Source of the DNA: Pyxicephalus adspersus
Taxonomy: Eukaryota > Chordata > Amphibia > Anura > Pyxicephalidae
Direction: 5' to 3'
NCBI RefSeq assembly: GCF_032062135.1
Contig: NC_092864.1
Span: 17,382,931-17,446,930, forward strand
Length of the DNA: 64,000 bases
Numbering within the stretch: the first letter of the stretch is position 1; each line of letters starts with the position of its first letter. Below the pieces are notes generated by a model. It was given only the letters and a program-made list of their open reading frames with translations, had not been told where the DNA came from and did no database searches. Below are positions 12,275 to 23,700 of the stretch, piece by piece. The position numbers and the translations under genes are program-made.

Positions 12275-13738
12275 TTCTAAAGAGTTGCTTTCCTTCTTTA
12301 TCCTTACTCTGGATTCTAGAACTTACCTGTAAAGAGGTTTCTACTTTAATTTTCCCTATAAATTTGCTTGTTTTATATTTTATTGAGAATAACCAACAGG
12401 CACTGTTACTTACTTAAGGACCAATACTATGGGCCTGATTTAATAAAGCTTTCCAAGACTGGAGAAGATAGACTATCATGGGTGAACCTGGGTGATCCAG
12501 GTGATCATATGTAACCATATGACTATGCATGTATGTACTGTAGAGAGTACAGGATGTATTGTGTCATATGTTCTCTCTCCTGAAGAAGCAGAAATGAAAC
12601 GCATCGAGAGACGAGCAACAAAAAATAAGACAACAATTACTGTTTAGTGAAGTTGTATGACCCACCTGAAAAACTTCCTAACAACCCAAAGTCTTTCCAA
12701 AATATATATATATTTTCTTAAATTTGGATCAAGTAAGGTGGGTAATCCCGTCTGATATTTATTGTTGTGACACCACTTGGTGATCTCCAATTAATTCCCA
12801 TGGCCACCCCCGGCTGCTCACTTAACTAACACCAAGTAATGAAGACATATACCACATATAATTTTGTTTATTTTGCTCAGATATACATTTAAAGTAGCTT
12901 CTGACCTTTGGTGCCGTATCTCCATTTAGTTGAACTTTTTCCCATTTTGCAACCTTGCATGAACTTTGGGGTAAATTTCCAGATAATTTTGCTGCCATCT
13001 GCTGTTCAGTTTTTTTTTCTCTATTGAATGATTTTAAAGCATTCTTAGAATTTTATATTGGACAAGAAAAAAAAATATTAAAAGACTAAAGCCTAACTCC
13101 AGATCAGTGCTAACCCTCTACTCTTTTCACTCCTGAAAATCCCCCACACACCAGTAATATTTTAAGCTTACTTTTTCAGATATCTTGTGGCCTGTCAGGT
13201 AGCATGATATTCCTCCTCTACTTTTTTACGGCGGTAGCTCTGGGTGATGCACAGAGCTGTGCCAATATTGGCATTGCCCTCTGCATCTATACACTGGGAA
13301 TACGGGGTGCTGAGCTCTGGGGGCAGCACCATGACACCCTGCACTCACTCTTCCAGGTTGACAAAGGACATCATTCAACATGGAATACAGAGGACATCCT
13401 GTAATCCAATATAGAGTATGGTGGGACAGCTTCAAATGAAGATGGTTTGAGACCGTTTCTAACATAATTTTAATGCGGGCTGTTTATTTCTGCCCCTCTC
13501 TTACTGTGGCTTATCTCCACTCTTTTATTCTATGCCCTGCATAAACTTACAACCTTGGCACAATTGCATTTGCTGGCCTTAGTGCAGCACCGACACATCC
13601 TAGACATATTTCAGCAGTGTCCGGCTATGGTAATGTCTTTACTCAGCGCTAGTGTTGATGTTAATTCGGGTAGACCCGAACCAAATTTTGCTGCATTCGA
13701 CAGCAATAATTCGGGAGGAAAAAAAAAAAAAAAAAATG

Positions 13739-14048
13739 GAAATGAACGACCGCCACAGTGGATCTGATTGGCCGACGATCTTTCACTATCTATCGTGTAC
13801 GGTCGTTCAGTGATCGTGCATGTTTCTGCGGTACACTTTCTCCTTTACATGTCCCTCCCTGCATCGTTCAAACGATTGTATCTAGCGTGTGGACGCTGTT
13901 GGTGGATTATATATGAACGATCATATTGTTACAGCATGTACAGAATTGTGCACAATATGATTGTTCAAGTATAATCGTGCATAATCGTTGATCGGTCGTA
14001 ATCGTTCATTTTCTAACAATAATTATTGGAAGTGTGTACCTAGCTTTA
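13739..14048. mobile_element. GTGTGTACG-family inverted-repeat element, left-truncated, nested
   Basis: The right end ATTGGAAGTGTGTACCTAGC matches the family terminus. The left end begins at AATGAACGACCG after an A run, without the terminal repeat. It lies wholly inside the hAT-like element 13650-14401. Confidence 0.65.
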
Positions 14049-14111
14049 GCCTAAAATTGATTTGACAGGTGCACTTTATTCTTCATGTGAAGTTCAGGGG
14101 TATGTAATAGT

Positions 14112-14240
14112 GTTATGTATCTTTTTATAATGTATCTTTTTATGTATCTTTTTATAATGTATCTTTTTATGTATCCTTTTATAATGTATCTCTTTACAAT
14201 TTATCTTTTTATGTATCCTTTTATAATGTATCTTTTTACA
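14112..14240. repeat. AT-rich tandem repeat
   Basis: Units of TATCTTTTTATAATG alternate with TATCTTTTTATG, giving a higher-order period of about 27 bases over roughly five cycles. It lies inside the hAT-like element 13650-14401. Confidence 0.8.
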
Positions 14241-14984
14241 TATGGAGGCTGTAGAAGCTCTACACAGTGCTGAAACAAACCCGAATTTTTCTCCCATTGA
14301 CTTTAATGGTGTTCGAATTCGATGTTCGACCACCCAAATTTTTTTGCTATATTCGGCCGAATAGCTGCCGAATCGAATAGTGAGCTATTCGACCAACACT
14401 ACTCAGCGCCACTTTTATGAATTCCTGGAGCTTCAGTGCTACATTCTACAATGATACATGAAATACTATATAGCTCTTTTGTTCTAATGTTGCATATATT
14501 GACATTAAATCAGTTTTATTTTGTATATTCACCCTTTGTATTACTTCTGATTACCATTGTATTTGGGGCCAAAAGTATTGGAAATCCAAAACTTGACAGG
14601 TGCTATCAGATCATAAAGTCAAGGGACTTTTTATTTACCGTGGAAGGTCCACTTACCCATCAGTAACCCCTACCATGTAAAGTGGGGTAAAGAAACACAA
14701 TGCATGTAGACTAAGCTCCTGAGTTGTCAACTCACTGAAAAGAAAATGGACTTCACTCCTAAATATGTTTTAAACCTTATTGGTGATGGCAATCTTGGGT
14801 CCTGTTAACATCAATAGAAGTACAGAGAAAAAATAAGGCCGCAGACCATGTATATGCGAAGTATTTCTTTTATGCACAATAGGAAAACAATACCAAGTTT
14901 TACAAATTCAACTTAGCGCCCAGCTCACAAAATGGAAGTGTAAACCCCCCTTTTTTTTGCGCGTGATTTAACAGAGAAGAGTTA

Positions 14985-17900
14985 AATAGCAACCAGTTTT
15001 ATTAAATAGCCCCCCCCCAAAAAAAACAAACAAACAAATAAACACAAAACAAAGCCCCCATTATCAGAAAGGCCTTAATAGGAGTAAATAACTTAAATGT
15101 ACAATATGGTACAAAACAAACAGCATTTAACCCGTTCTTATCATCCAGAGGTTGAAGACGGTTGTGAGACTTTATACATACACTATACAAATATTTTATA
15201 TGTGTTAACTTAGATTTATATTACAAAGATCTGAACATTCAAATGAAAATCTGAATACAAGTTTAAGACTTATTTTCCCAGCAACTTGCTTTTGAATTAT
15301 CTGAGACAATTCTAATTTTACTCTATCAATATCTTCATTGGACGTTGAGCAATGTACTGCCTAAAGATATCAACTTTATGCAACCTGAATAAGCAGCCCG
15401 AGGTGCAGTGGTTTTGCAGGTTTAAAAGTCCCAGCATGCCCAGTTTTCAAGGCTTTCTAAGGTTAGAAGCACCAAAGGTTACAGATTAGCCACAGCCAAC
15501 ATACACATACTAGGGAAATAGCTTCCCCAAAAATCACTCCATTGCCTACATTCACACGGAGACAGCACTGGCATATGTACTGGTACAGTTCTCCTTATAA
15601 ATAAATATATGACGACCAATGCTTGCATTTTTTTTTTTTTTTTTTTTAAAAAGGAGACCTGTCCCTTTCTGGAAACCATATTTTATAACTTGGTAATGGT
15701 TTTCTGTTATACATAAGGGACCCTCTTGCCTCAAAACTACTTACAGGACTATAGCACCAGTGGGCTGGGTAAAGTGTCCCATAAGCTAGCCAAATACAAA
15801 ACAACTGTCATGCAATTTTACCTAGCAAGCTAAAATTAAAAACCATAAAACACAATATACCACCCATGATTGACTTCAAATGGTTATTAAACGGAAACCA
15901 AATTTTCTATCCAGGTTCCATTGCTGCTTTTTGGCTTCAGCCCCTTTGTGGTCCCATTCATTTCCATGCTCAATTATTAGGGGTTGAAAACTCCAGTAAT
16001 CTGTCACGTGTATAATCAGCTCCACTCTGCACCTCCCAGCTTTCAAACATACAATTGGGATTTGTGATAGTCACCCTCTTACACTGTTTAATAAATCACA
16101 CCCATCCATGAACATGTATCAGTTGAGCAAACCAAATCTTCATTAGTGTGCCCTAAAAGAGTTCAATGGCAGACAAAAGACACTTTACCCAATGTGCCAA
16201 AACTGGCTACTAAAGTACTAAAATCACAATATGCTGAACAGGAACTGCCTAGCACACAACTGTAAAACAAAGAATTGTTAGATCAAACCAATTTCAAGTG
16301 AGGGGTACACTAGAGAGAGGGAGAAAAGAGAATATCACAAGAGATCACCTAAACTAATCTCTATATATTAATATCTGCCAGGAGATGAGCCACTGCACTT
16401 AAGAGGCATGATAAATCAAAGTAAGGTGAAGCCCTTAAAGGATTAAATTTAAACAAGTGTTGTCAATTGTGAGCTGTCCAAATATAAAACCTACTTAAAG
16501 AATTGTGTCCTTTAGTTGGAGCAAATAATCTTATTGGAAACAAAGGGTAATATTGAAAAGTTTCCAATGCTTGACTGCAAGGATTATCCATCCCATGAAT
16601 ACAAAACCCAACCATTATTATAGTGTCTGATGTCTTTCTGTAAGCTAGAGCTATCTTTGATGTCAGAGTTTAGCGATGCTCGCCCAGGGAAGGTGGCATT
16701 TTTGTTTTTTTAATGGGTGGTGAATTTTGATTTCTAAAACCTGTCCCCTGTCACATCAAATAATGGCTCTGGTTTGCCAAGCTACATATGCACTTAACAC
16801 CGAACTCCAAGCAAGTAAATGTTAAAAGTAATGCAGCTCTGCATTTAACACTACATACATATAAATGTTAATGTAAGCAGTGAAAATACCTGAATTTGAC
16901 TACAAAGCGGCTTCCTCCCCTTGCACAGCTCAGGCTGAAAGAGGTAGAACAAGAAACCAGTCATTTGTATTGTAATGCTCAAGTGCCAACAAGGACTTGG
17001 TGATATGAGCGACCAGAACAGAGAGATGAACTTATTAGTGAGGTGCTCCTCTTTTCACTATCTGGCCACTGATGGAAAGGAGGTGGCTTCTATTACTTTA
17101 CTGCAGCAGAGAAGATCTTATGCCCTATCAGGCAAGGCAATTGTAAGTGGCAAAAGGTGTGGTAAATCTCAGGACTTGCTGCACAGAAATATAAAAATTG
17201 TTTGGCAGGTTCAATTTATAGGTTTTCATCTAGACTTTTGCATGCCGGGAGTTCAGCTTTAAGGCTGCTAATTAGTGTCAATTGAATTCTAAAATGCCAT
17301 TAAATACTGATTAAAGGGCAACTTAAAGTGACAAAGTGTCCCTTTACTGATAGACTATGTAAAGCTACCATTGTTGATCTTTTTTTTAAAAAAAATACAG
17401 CTTGCCTGGTTGGAGTGGCGTTTCTGTCCACCGCTTTTAGCACCTTCTGAATCCTTGAATGAGAACCCAGAATGAGTATGAAGCTCAGGTGTTAGGTAAG
17501 CTGTGTCAAGTTGTCTGAATGCTTTGATTCAGATATGTGATAAAATATTGGGGTCGAAAGATCAGCTATACATATCCAGGTGATTAGCATTCTTTATAAT
17601 GAGATCAACAATGGCAGCTTTCATTATCTCTTAGTATAGATTCAACTAATGTGCACCTAAAGTGGTCTAAAGCGTTTCTGCAGCTCGATGGTGATTATTG
17701 TGCCGGAAGGAGTGAGTGATTTTCTCTCAATGACAACATATTTATAACCACTTCCAAATGTGTGAGGTTTTTGTTTTATCATTGCTTCTAATGCCCTATG
17801 GTATGTATTAGCTAAGCCCTAAATTTGCTAGTGTACATAAGACATTTTACACTTAAGAAAACCCAAGGCCTCCTACTGAGCCCCTCCTAAATGAAGTGAG

Positions 17901-19097
17901 GTCAAGTATGCATCTCTGGATAGTGGTGGTACAATTAAATAAAGGGTGATCCAATCATTCCAAAATACCTGTGCACACCAGACCTCTAAACATTGAACTT
18001 CCTGATTAGAAGGGCAAAATTAAGAGAGTAGATATATGTAGAAAAGTACATTTTCTCCCTCTTTAGGTGACTTTGACATAGAAGTGACAATGGTATCTTG
18101 CCAATGAAGTGTGCAACGGGTTTACATTATCTCTACAATGTGATATATCACTTTCTGTTTCTGATCTTCCAAGATTTGAACTCTATGGTCTCTACTTATA
18201 AAATGGGGAATCTGACATTCCCTCAAAGATTCCCTGGTGGAAATTTTCCAGGTCTATGTGTTTTAATGGCAGTAACAGATTTCCATCAGGAAATCTTTGT
18301 GGGATTGTTAGATTCATAGTTTCATAGTTCATAGTATCAGTGTCTATCAGATGCAAAGTTGGCAGTCAATTTGATCCCTCTTGACCCACACCAATCCTTT
18401 CACCAAAATTGCAAATTTCATTTTCAAACCATATGTCAATGCAGACTCAATACAAGTGCATGATTTTTTTTCCAGCAGCACTGAGAGCTTAAAATCCATT
18501 GTACAAAGTGAGAAGCGCATTTTTTTCTTCTTCGACTGATAGAAAACAAAATGTCCATAGCACACAAGACACAAAGGAATTGCATATTTTGCACTAGGCC
18601 CATCTGTTAATGGATGAAGTTCATTATGGCTTATATTTTCTGCAGAGTGTTGGGAGTTTTCCCATTTGTGTGTTCCACCAGAGTGGTGATCCAAAGCAGG
18701 CTGACAGGGGATGCCAGCGCGAAAATGAAAAAAAAAAAAAAATATTTCTTATGTACACAGCGGCTTCATTAAGCCATCACTGCAGAAGTTTGGTTACCAT
18801 CACATACATAGAGACATTAGTAATCAAACAATTTCAGAGCTCATTGTGCGATCAGCTTACTTTACAACCTGAACTGCCATCACAGATGACAAAACAAAGT
18901 CGTCACGTGCTGTGACTATGTCCCATGAAGTGTAAATACTGCATTATAAAACAACGCTTATTATCTATAGCCAATGTAGCTGTACAGGCCTATACAGACC
19001 AATACATCTAAAATGGTCAAACAGATACAACACATTTTGTATAGCTGCTGTAATGGAGGCTATGAGCTCCTGATTAACCCTAAAACAGTTCTAAATG
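14985..19097 (-). other. cramp1: Probable cramp1 3' UTR
   Basis: This lies directly downstream of the cramp1 stop codon on the same strand. The stretch is AT-rich and, unlike the DNA on either side, almost free of recognisable interspersed repeats, as expected for a long vertebrate 3' UTR. Mammalian CRAMP1 mRNAs also have multi-kilobase 3' UTRs. No open frame here can be supported as a gene. The extent is inference. Confidence 0.45.
14998..15003 (-). promoter_or_regulatory. cramp1: Candidate polyadenylation signal of cramp1
   Basis: TTTATT on the plus strand gives AATAAA on the transcript strand. By eye it is the first canonical hexamer below the cramp1 stop at 19098, which would imply a 3' UTR of about 4.1 kb. 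ATTAAA variants occur earlier (for example near 16085 and 18250), so shorter forms are possible. Confidence 0.4.
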
Positions 19098-19265
19098 TTA
19101 CGACAAGTCCCGGATGGGCTGCTCATTGCCATTGGCTCCAGCTTCAAACGTAGTTTCGCGGCGTACAGTGTCTGTAGCAGAAAGCTCCTGGGCCAAGTCG
19201 TTGAAACGTGAGATGTAATCTATACTGTTTTCATTCATCAGGCAGGCCAGATGTGAATCAACAAC
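19098..19265 (-). CDS. cramp1: cramp1 coding exon 20 (C-terminus and stop)
   Basis: Residues 1153-1207, VVDSHLACLMN followed by ENSIDYISRFNDLAQELS and a diverged tail, ending in TAA at 19100-19098. No ORF call covers it; it was found from the invariant SIDYISRFNDLAQELS block. Confidence 0.95.
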   Translation of the reverse strand, partial: VVDSHLACLMNENSIDYISRFNDLAQELSATDTVRRETTFEAGANGNEQPIRDLS

Positions 19266-20635
19266 CTACAAATTAAAAAAATAAAATTAAATAATCTGCT
19301 TGGTAAACCTCTTTAACAAAATTTAAAACTAACATTATCACTAAACACTAACTTCTGTGTCATGTCATGCCCAAAAAGAAAAAAAATATCTATGAATTAA
19401 ATACTTCTGGCTGGCTGATTTCATCAACTAAGACATACTTGAAAATCAGTGCGTACAGCCATGTGCTCTAATCTTATCTAGTTCTACCCGCAAGCCTCCC
19501 ACCAGCCGTTGGACATAATCCCTTCCCCAGCCCTAGCTATCCCCTTAGGCGTAAGCCTTTCCCCAACCCTAGCTATTCCCCTAGGCGTAAGCCCTTCCCC
19601 AGCCCTAGCTATCCCCCTAGGCGTAAGCCCTTCCCCAGCCCTAGCTATCCCCCTAGGCGTAAGCCCTTTCCCAGCCCTAGCTATCCCCCTAGGCGTAAGC
19701 CCTTCCCCAGCCCTAGCTANNNNNNNNNNNNNNNNNNNNNNNNNNNNNNNNNNNNNNNNNNNNNNNNNNNNNNNNNNNNNCCCAGCCCTAGCTATCCCCC
19801 TAGGTGTAAGCCCTTACCCAGCCCTAGCTATCCCCCTAGGTGTAAGCCCTTCCCCAGCCCTAGCTATCACCTTAGGCGTAAGCCCTTACCCAGCCCTAAC
19901 TAACCCCTAGCAACAAATTTTCACTCTGTAGTGTGAGGAATACAGAACATTTGTCTGTGGGCCCAGGGCACTCGTTCCAATATATGAATTCCATCAATAG
20001 CATTTTACCTGAACAAGAAATACTAGCTGCCTGACTATCAGGCTGCAGGTCTCTCTCTTTTTTTTGGACAAACCTGGAACATGTTTGCAGAATACCTGAC
20101 TTTTACTCGGATTTCAGAATCTTCTTACTTGTACTAGCATACCAGCCTGGCAATCAGCAAATGTTAAATAATTAGATATGAGATTACTTTTACCAGTGTA
20201 CAAACCTCAACGACATCTGACAATGAACGGGACACAAATGAATCTCTAGAACTCCCATCAAGCAAACTGGGGCCCAACAGAGATGTACCGCTAGCATTTC
20301 CTGTTGCGGACGGAGCAGTCTTCTTACTTTTGTCTGGAGAAATGAAGCTTGCTGTGCGAGCAGGAAAAGAGCCAGAGTAAATACAGGAATGGTGACCAAA
20401 TAATCTAAATCCAAAACATGGCACTGTGTGATGTACTCACAGAATAAGCTGCTGAGTGAGGAGTCTGTGGAGTCATTGGGATACCACTGAGGGTCATGAC
20501 TGGGCGAGGCAATCCAGTTCTGCTGAGGACTGGACGACGGGGAAGGAAGACTCTTTGAATTCTCACCTAGCTTGGCCGGAGACAGGGGCACAGCTTCACC
20601 TTCAAAGAAAAAGTTGCATTAGAAACATTGGCTAC

Positions 20636-20708
<73 letters not shown>

Positions 20709-23700
20709 CAAATTATGATATTTCTTTTAAGGATAAGCAAGTATGGATGTTGACTTGGTTTATTTAAAAGAACTTTTGATGATGTCAGTAATAAGAGTGA
20801 TTACATATCATTCTCTATTTAGAAAGTGAACATGCAGTGCTGTAGTCCTAGCATTGTTGAAAACAATACAAGTGTTCAGTGCTAAAACACAATTGTTGCC
20901 ACTTCAAGACATTTCCACTGGCAAGATCATTAGGAATTTTTTCATGATTCAAAATGAAACATTTTAAAAGAGAAATGGTAAAGGCAGTCAAAGGCAGCAT
21001 GTATATGATAATATAAAAGGAGCTTCCCAAACACAAATGCAGTGATAGTGATAAATAACCAGGCAACGCTCTGGACTGTGGAAGTAAAGTGAGTGAGTCA
21101 GATTTTCTTTCATATTTAGAAGTATTGGCAAATGGGGAATATAATGGAAGTAATTACCTACAGTGGAGGGGGCAGAGTATCCCATAGGTCACCCTATGTA
21201 CAGGGATAGGAGTTCTAATATTGATCATTGACATAAGATGAGCTTTGCCTGAATATATATTGCTATTATTTATACTAATATATTGCAACTGTGCTATACC
21301 TTTTAAACACCAACCATGTCCTAAATATTGCAGACTTATGAACTTACCATACTGGCCAGAGCTTATGGCTATCTCAATAATGGAATCACTGATATGTGTT
21401 GCAGGTTCACCCTGTGAAAGGACATCATCAGGAGGGCCAGGTAGAGAGATATCCAACAAAGCAGAGACATTTGGCGGGGACAGGCAGGAGCTGCTGGGTG
21501 TGCAATTGGACGGCTCTGGAGGGCCATTCCCTAGAGAATTTTGGGAAATGTGAGGTATGGACAAGATGGATGATGGCTGAAAAAAAAAAAATCATATCAT
21601 AATTAAGAGGTTTTGACATATGGTTTATTGGCAGGTTTGTAAGCATTGAAACATGTTCATACTATATTAAATCTAATCTAACACATATTAAAACACACAT
21701 TTAAATGCGTTGCTTAAATCTACAGTACCCTTTAAATCGAACCTGCCAAAGATTTTAAAAAGGGCCTCAACAAGAAAATGCAATATGTCTGCTTGTATGT
21801 TTAGTTTTGTCCAAATCATTCCCAGGGAGATATTGGATTTCCGATGCCTCCAACCTGAGAAGCTTTGGCACAACTACCCTACCTTCCCACTATCAATCTG
21901 AGGTCTACATTTCAGTGTTCTCACTTTGCAGGCTTTAAAACATGAGATGGATTAATGTTAAAGACTAAAGCGATCAAACAAACAGTTTTTTGTTTTTTTT
22001 AGATCCAGAGGGGTGTGTTTGTGAGAGAAATCATCAACTTAACTTCTTGTATCCAGAAATTGGTTTTGGGTTGATTTTTATGTACAGAAATGCATATATC
22101 TTTGCTTACAGTATTAGAGGCAGTTATGGTACGCTTTGAAATGTTACACCTTGTATTTATTGCTAAATTACATGAAAACCACTAAATACATCTGTTTTTA
22201 AAAAGGATTTCTATTTCTACCCAGTCAGTCCTGAGATTTACACAGTCTGTCGATGAGAAGAGCAAGTAAGGAAATTTTTCTTGGACAACCTCCCCAGCCT
22301 TTGACAATAAACTGTACACACAATATTAGGGTAATGCCTCTATTCCCCTTAAAGCATGATCCTTGACAAGACTTTTGTTTGTAAAATCCTTGAATAGTGG
22401 CCTCTAGTGCTGCTTTTCCCTCTACCAGTTTGTGCTGCTGTACAAGCCAATACAAAAGAGAGATGTCAAATAGGTCTTTGTTATTGACATTAAATCTTTT
22501 TATGAATACAAATCTGTACAAAAAGTTAAGCAGATTTTTGCACAGTTAGACACATACAGCTATGATGGGAGGTAAGGGTTCAATAAAGAACCCAAACTAA
22601 CCTCAGTATACAGTTACTGTAAAGCTACGTACACACGGCAGATTTTTATCGCCCGATAATCGCCATCGGCCAAATATCGGGCGAAAATCTGCCGTGTGTA
22701 CAGTCGGTGTCGTCCATCCTCCGAACGACCGACCTGCCGGATCCACGCACGATGGACGACGACCGATCCTAATGAAAGGGAAGGGGGAGAGCGCGCAGCA
22801 GGGTGCCGCTCCGTCCCTCTCCCCCTCCCCTCTCCATAGAGCATGAACGGTGCTGTATGTACAGCACCGTTCATGCATCGTGCAGTCCCTTGTCGTTGAA
22901 GATTGTGAAAGATCCTTTCCAACGACAAAAATTGCAAGTGTGTACGCAGCTTTAGACAGGCTAATAAAAGGAATAGTAGGTAATTTTAATTTACATTTAC
23001 TGCAAAACTTTACCTGAAATGGCTGGGTTGATTCTTGCACTGCAGGTGTAGAAAGAGCAATGAAAGGAACCTTAAAAAAAATTCAGATGAAACCCTGTGT
23101 TAATTTAGTCAGAAAAACAACAAAGTACAAGAAAAAAAAGAAAAAGTAGGAAGGAAAGTATTTTAAACACATACTGTGTAGAGTGGAGTATGCTTACCTC
23201 AGGACACACAGTCACTGCTGGTATGGGGTTGTTGCTTGTACCCTCCACATTCGACTCTGACACAGCGCCAGTCAAAGCATCTGAGGGCAAAGGGCCAATT
23301 CCCACCAAGCCATCAGTTTCGAGAACTGGCAATGAAGTGCCTGGGATAATACCAGCACTTTTAGCAGCCAAGTCAATAGCACCTGAAAGTAGCATAGAAC
23401 ATATTTATGACAAGGCTAAACTTTAAAATAGAATTTTCTGTGTACCAACACATTTGAGCTACAGCACCATTTTGTTTGGGCTACATATCATCAGAGGTAT
23501 GTGGTAGGACCTGTTATGCGTCAAATTAGGGAACACTTTTGCTGTATTGTGTGAATCTATGTACTCAATTCCAAGCAGATTTCAATAAGCAGAATGCACT
23601 AGTGACAGCTACAAGCCTCCATCAAGGGGAACTGAGCAACAAGATGGCCTGTTTCTAAGGGTTCCAAAAAACATTTTGGAGTGGCTAAGGACTCAGGAAA

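Larger units (their letters stand above)
13650..14401. mobile_element. hAT-like composite element with 8-bp target duplication
   Basis: It starts TAGTGTTG and ends CAACACTA, with a perfect duplication CTCAGCGC at 13642-13649 and 14402-14409. Subterminal ATTCGG/CCGAAT words recur near both ends. The interior holds a poly-A run, a copy of the GTGTGTACG family (13739-14048) and a TATCTTTTTATAATG tandem array (14112-14240). It is 752 bp and has no transposase reading frame. Confidence 0.85.
8261..14997. other. Intergenic region between jpt2 promoter and cramp1 3' end
   Basis: No exon could be supported here. Contents are two L2 LINE fragments (8561-8985 minus, 10058-10610 plus), a 316-bp hAT-like element with target duplication (11951-12282), a 752-bp hAT-like element with target duplication (13642-14409), a fragment of a common frog interspersed repeat near 12430-12505, and otherwise AT-rich unique DNA. 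Confidence 0.5.

Noticed and set aside
13204..13404. 66-codon frame with a hydrophobic, signal-peptide-like start
   Set aside because: There is no family match, no flanking exon structure and no conserved downstream frame; treated as intergenic.
19509..19910. Repetitive protein-like frame (PALAIPLGVSP units)
   Set aside because: It is an intronic 36-bp minisatellite whose unit length happens to be divisible by three; it crosses an N gap.
20456..20767. 103-codon plus-strand frame
   Set aside because: It is antisense to cramp1 exon 18 and runs through a TA/CA microsatellite.
22603..23040. 145- and 107-codon minus-strand frames
   Set aside because: They read through an inverted-repeat element; only the 57-base cramp1 exon 16 at 23014-23070 is genuine.
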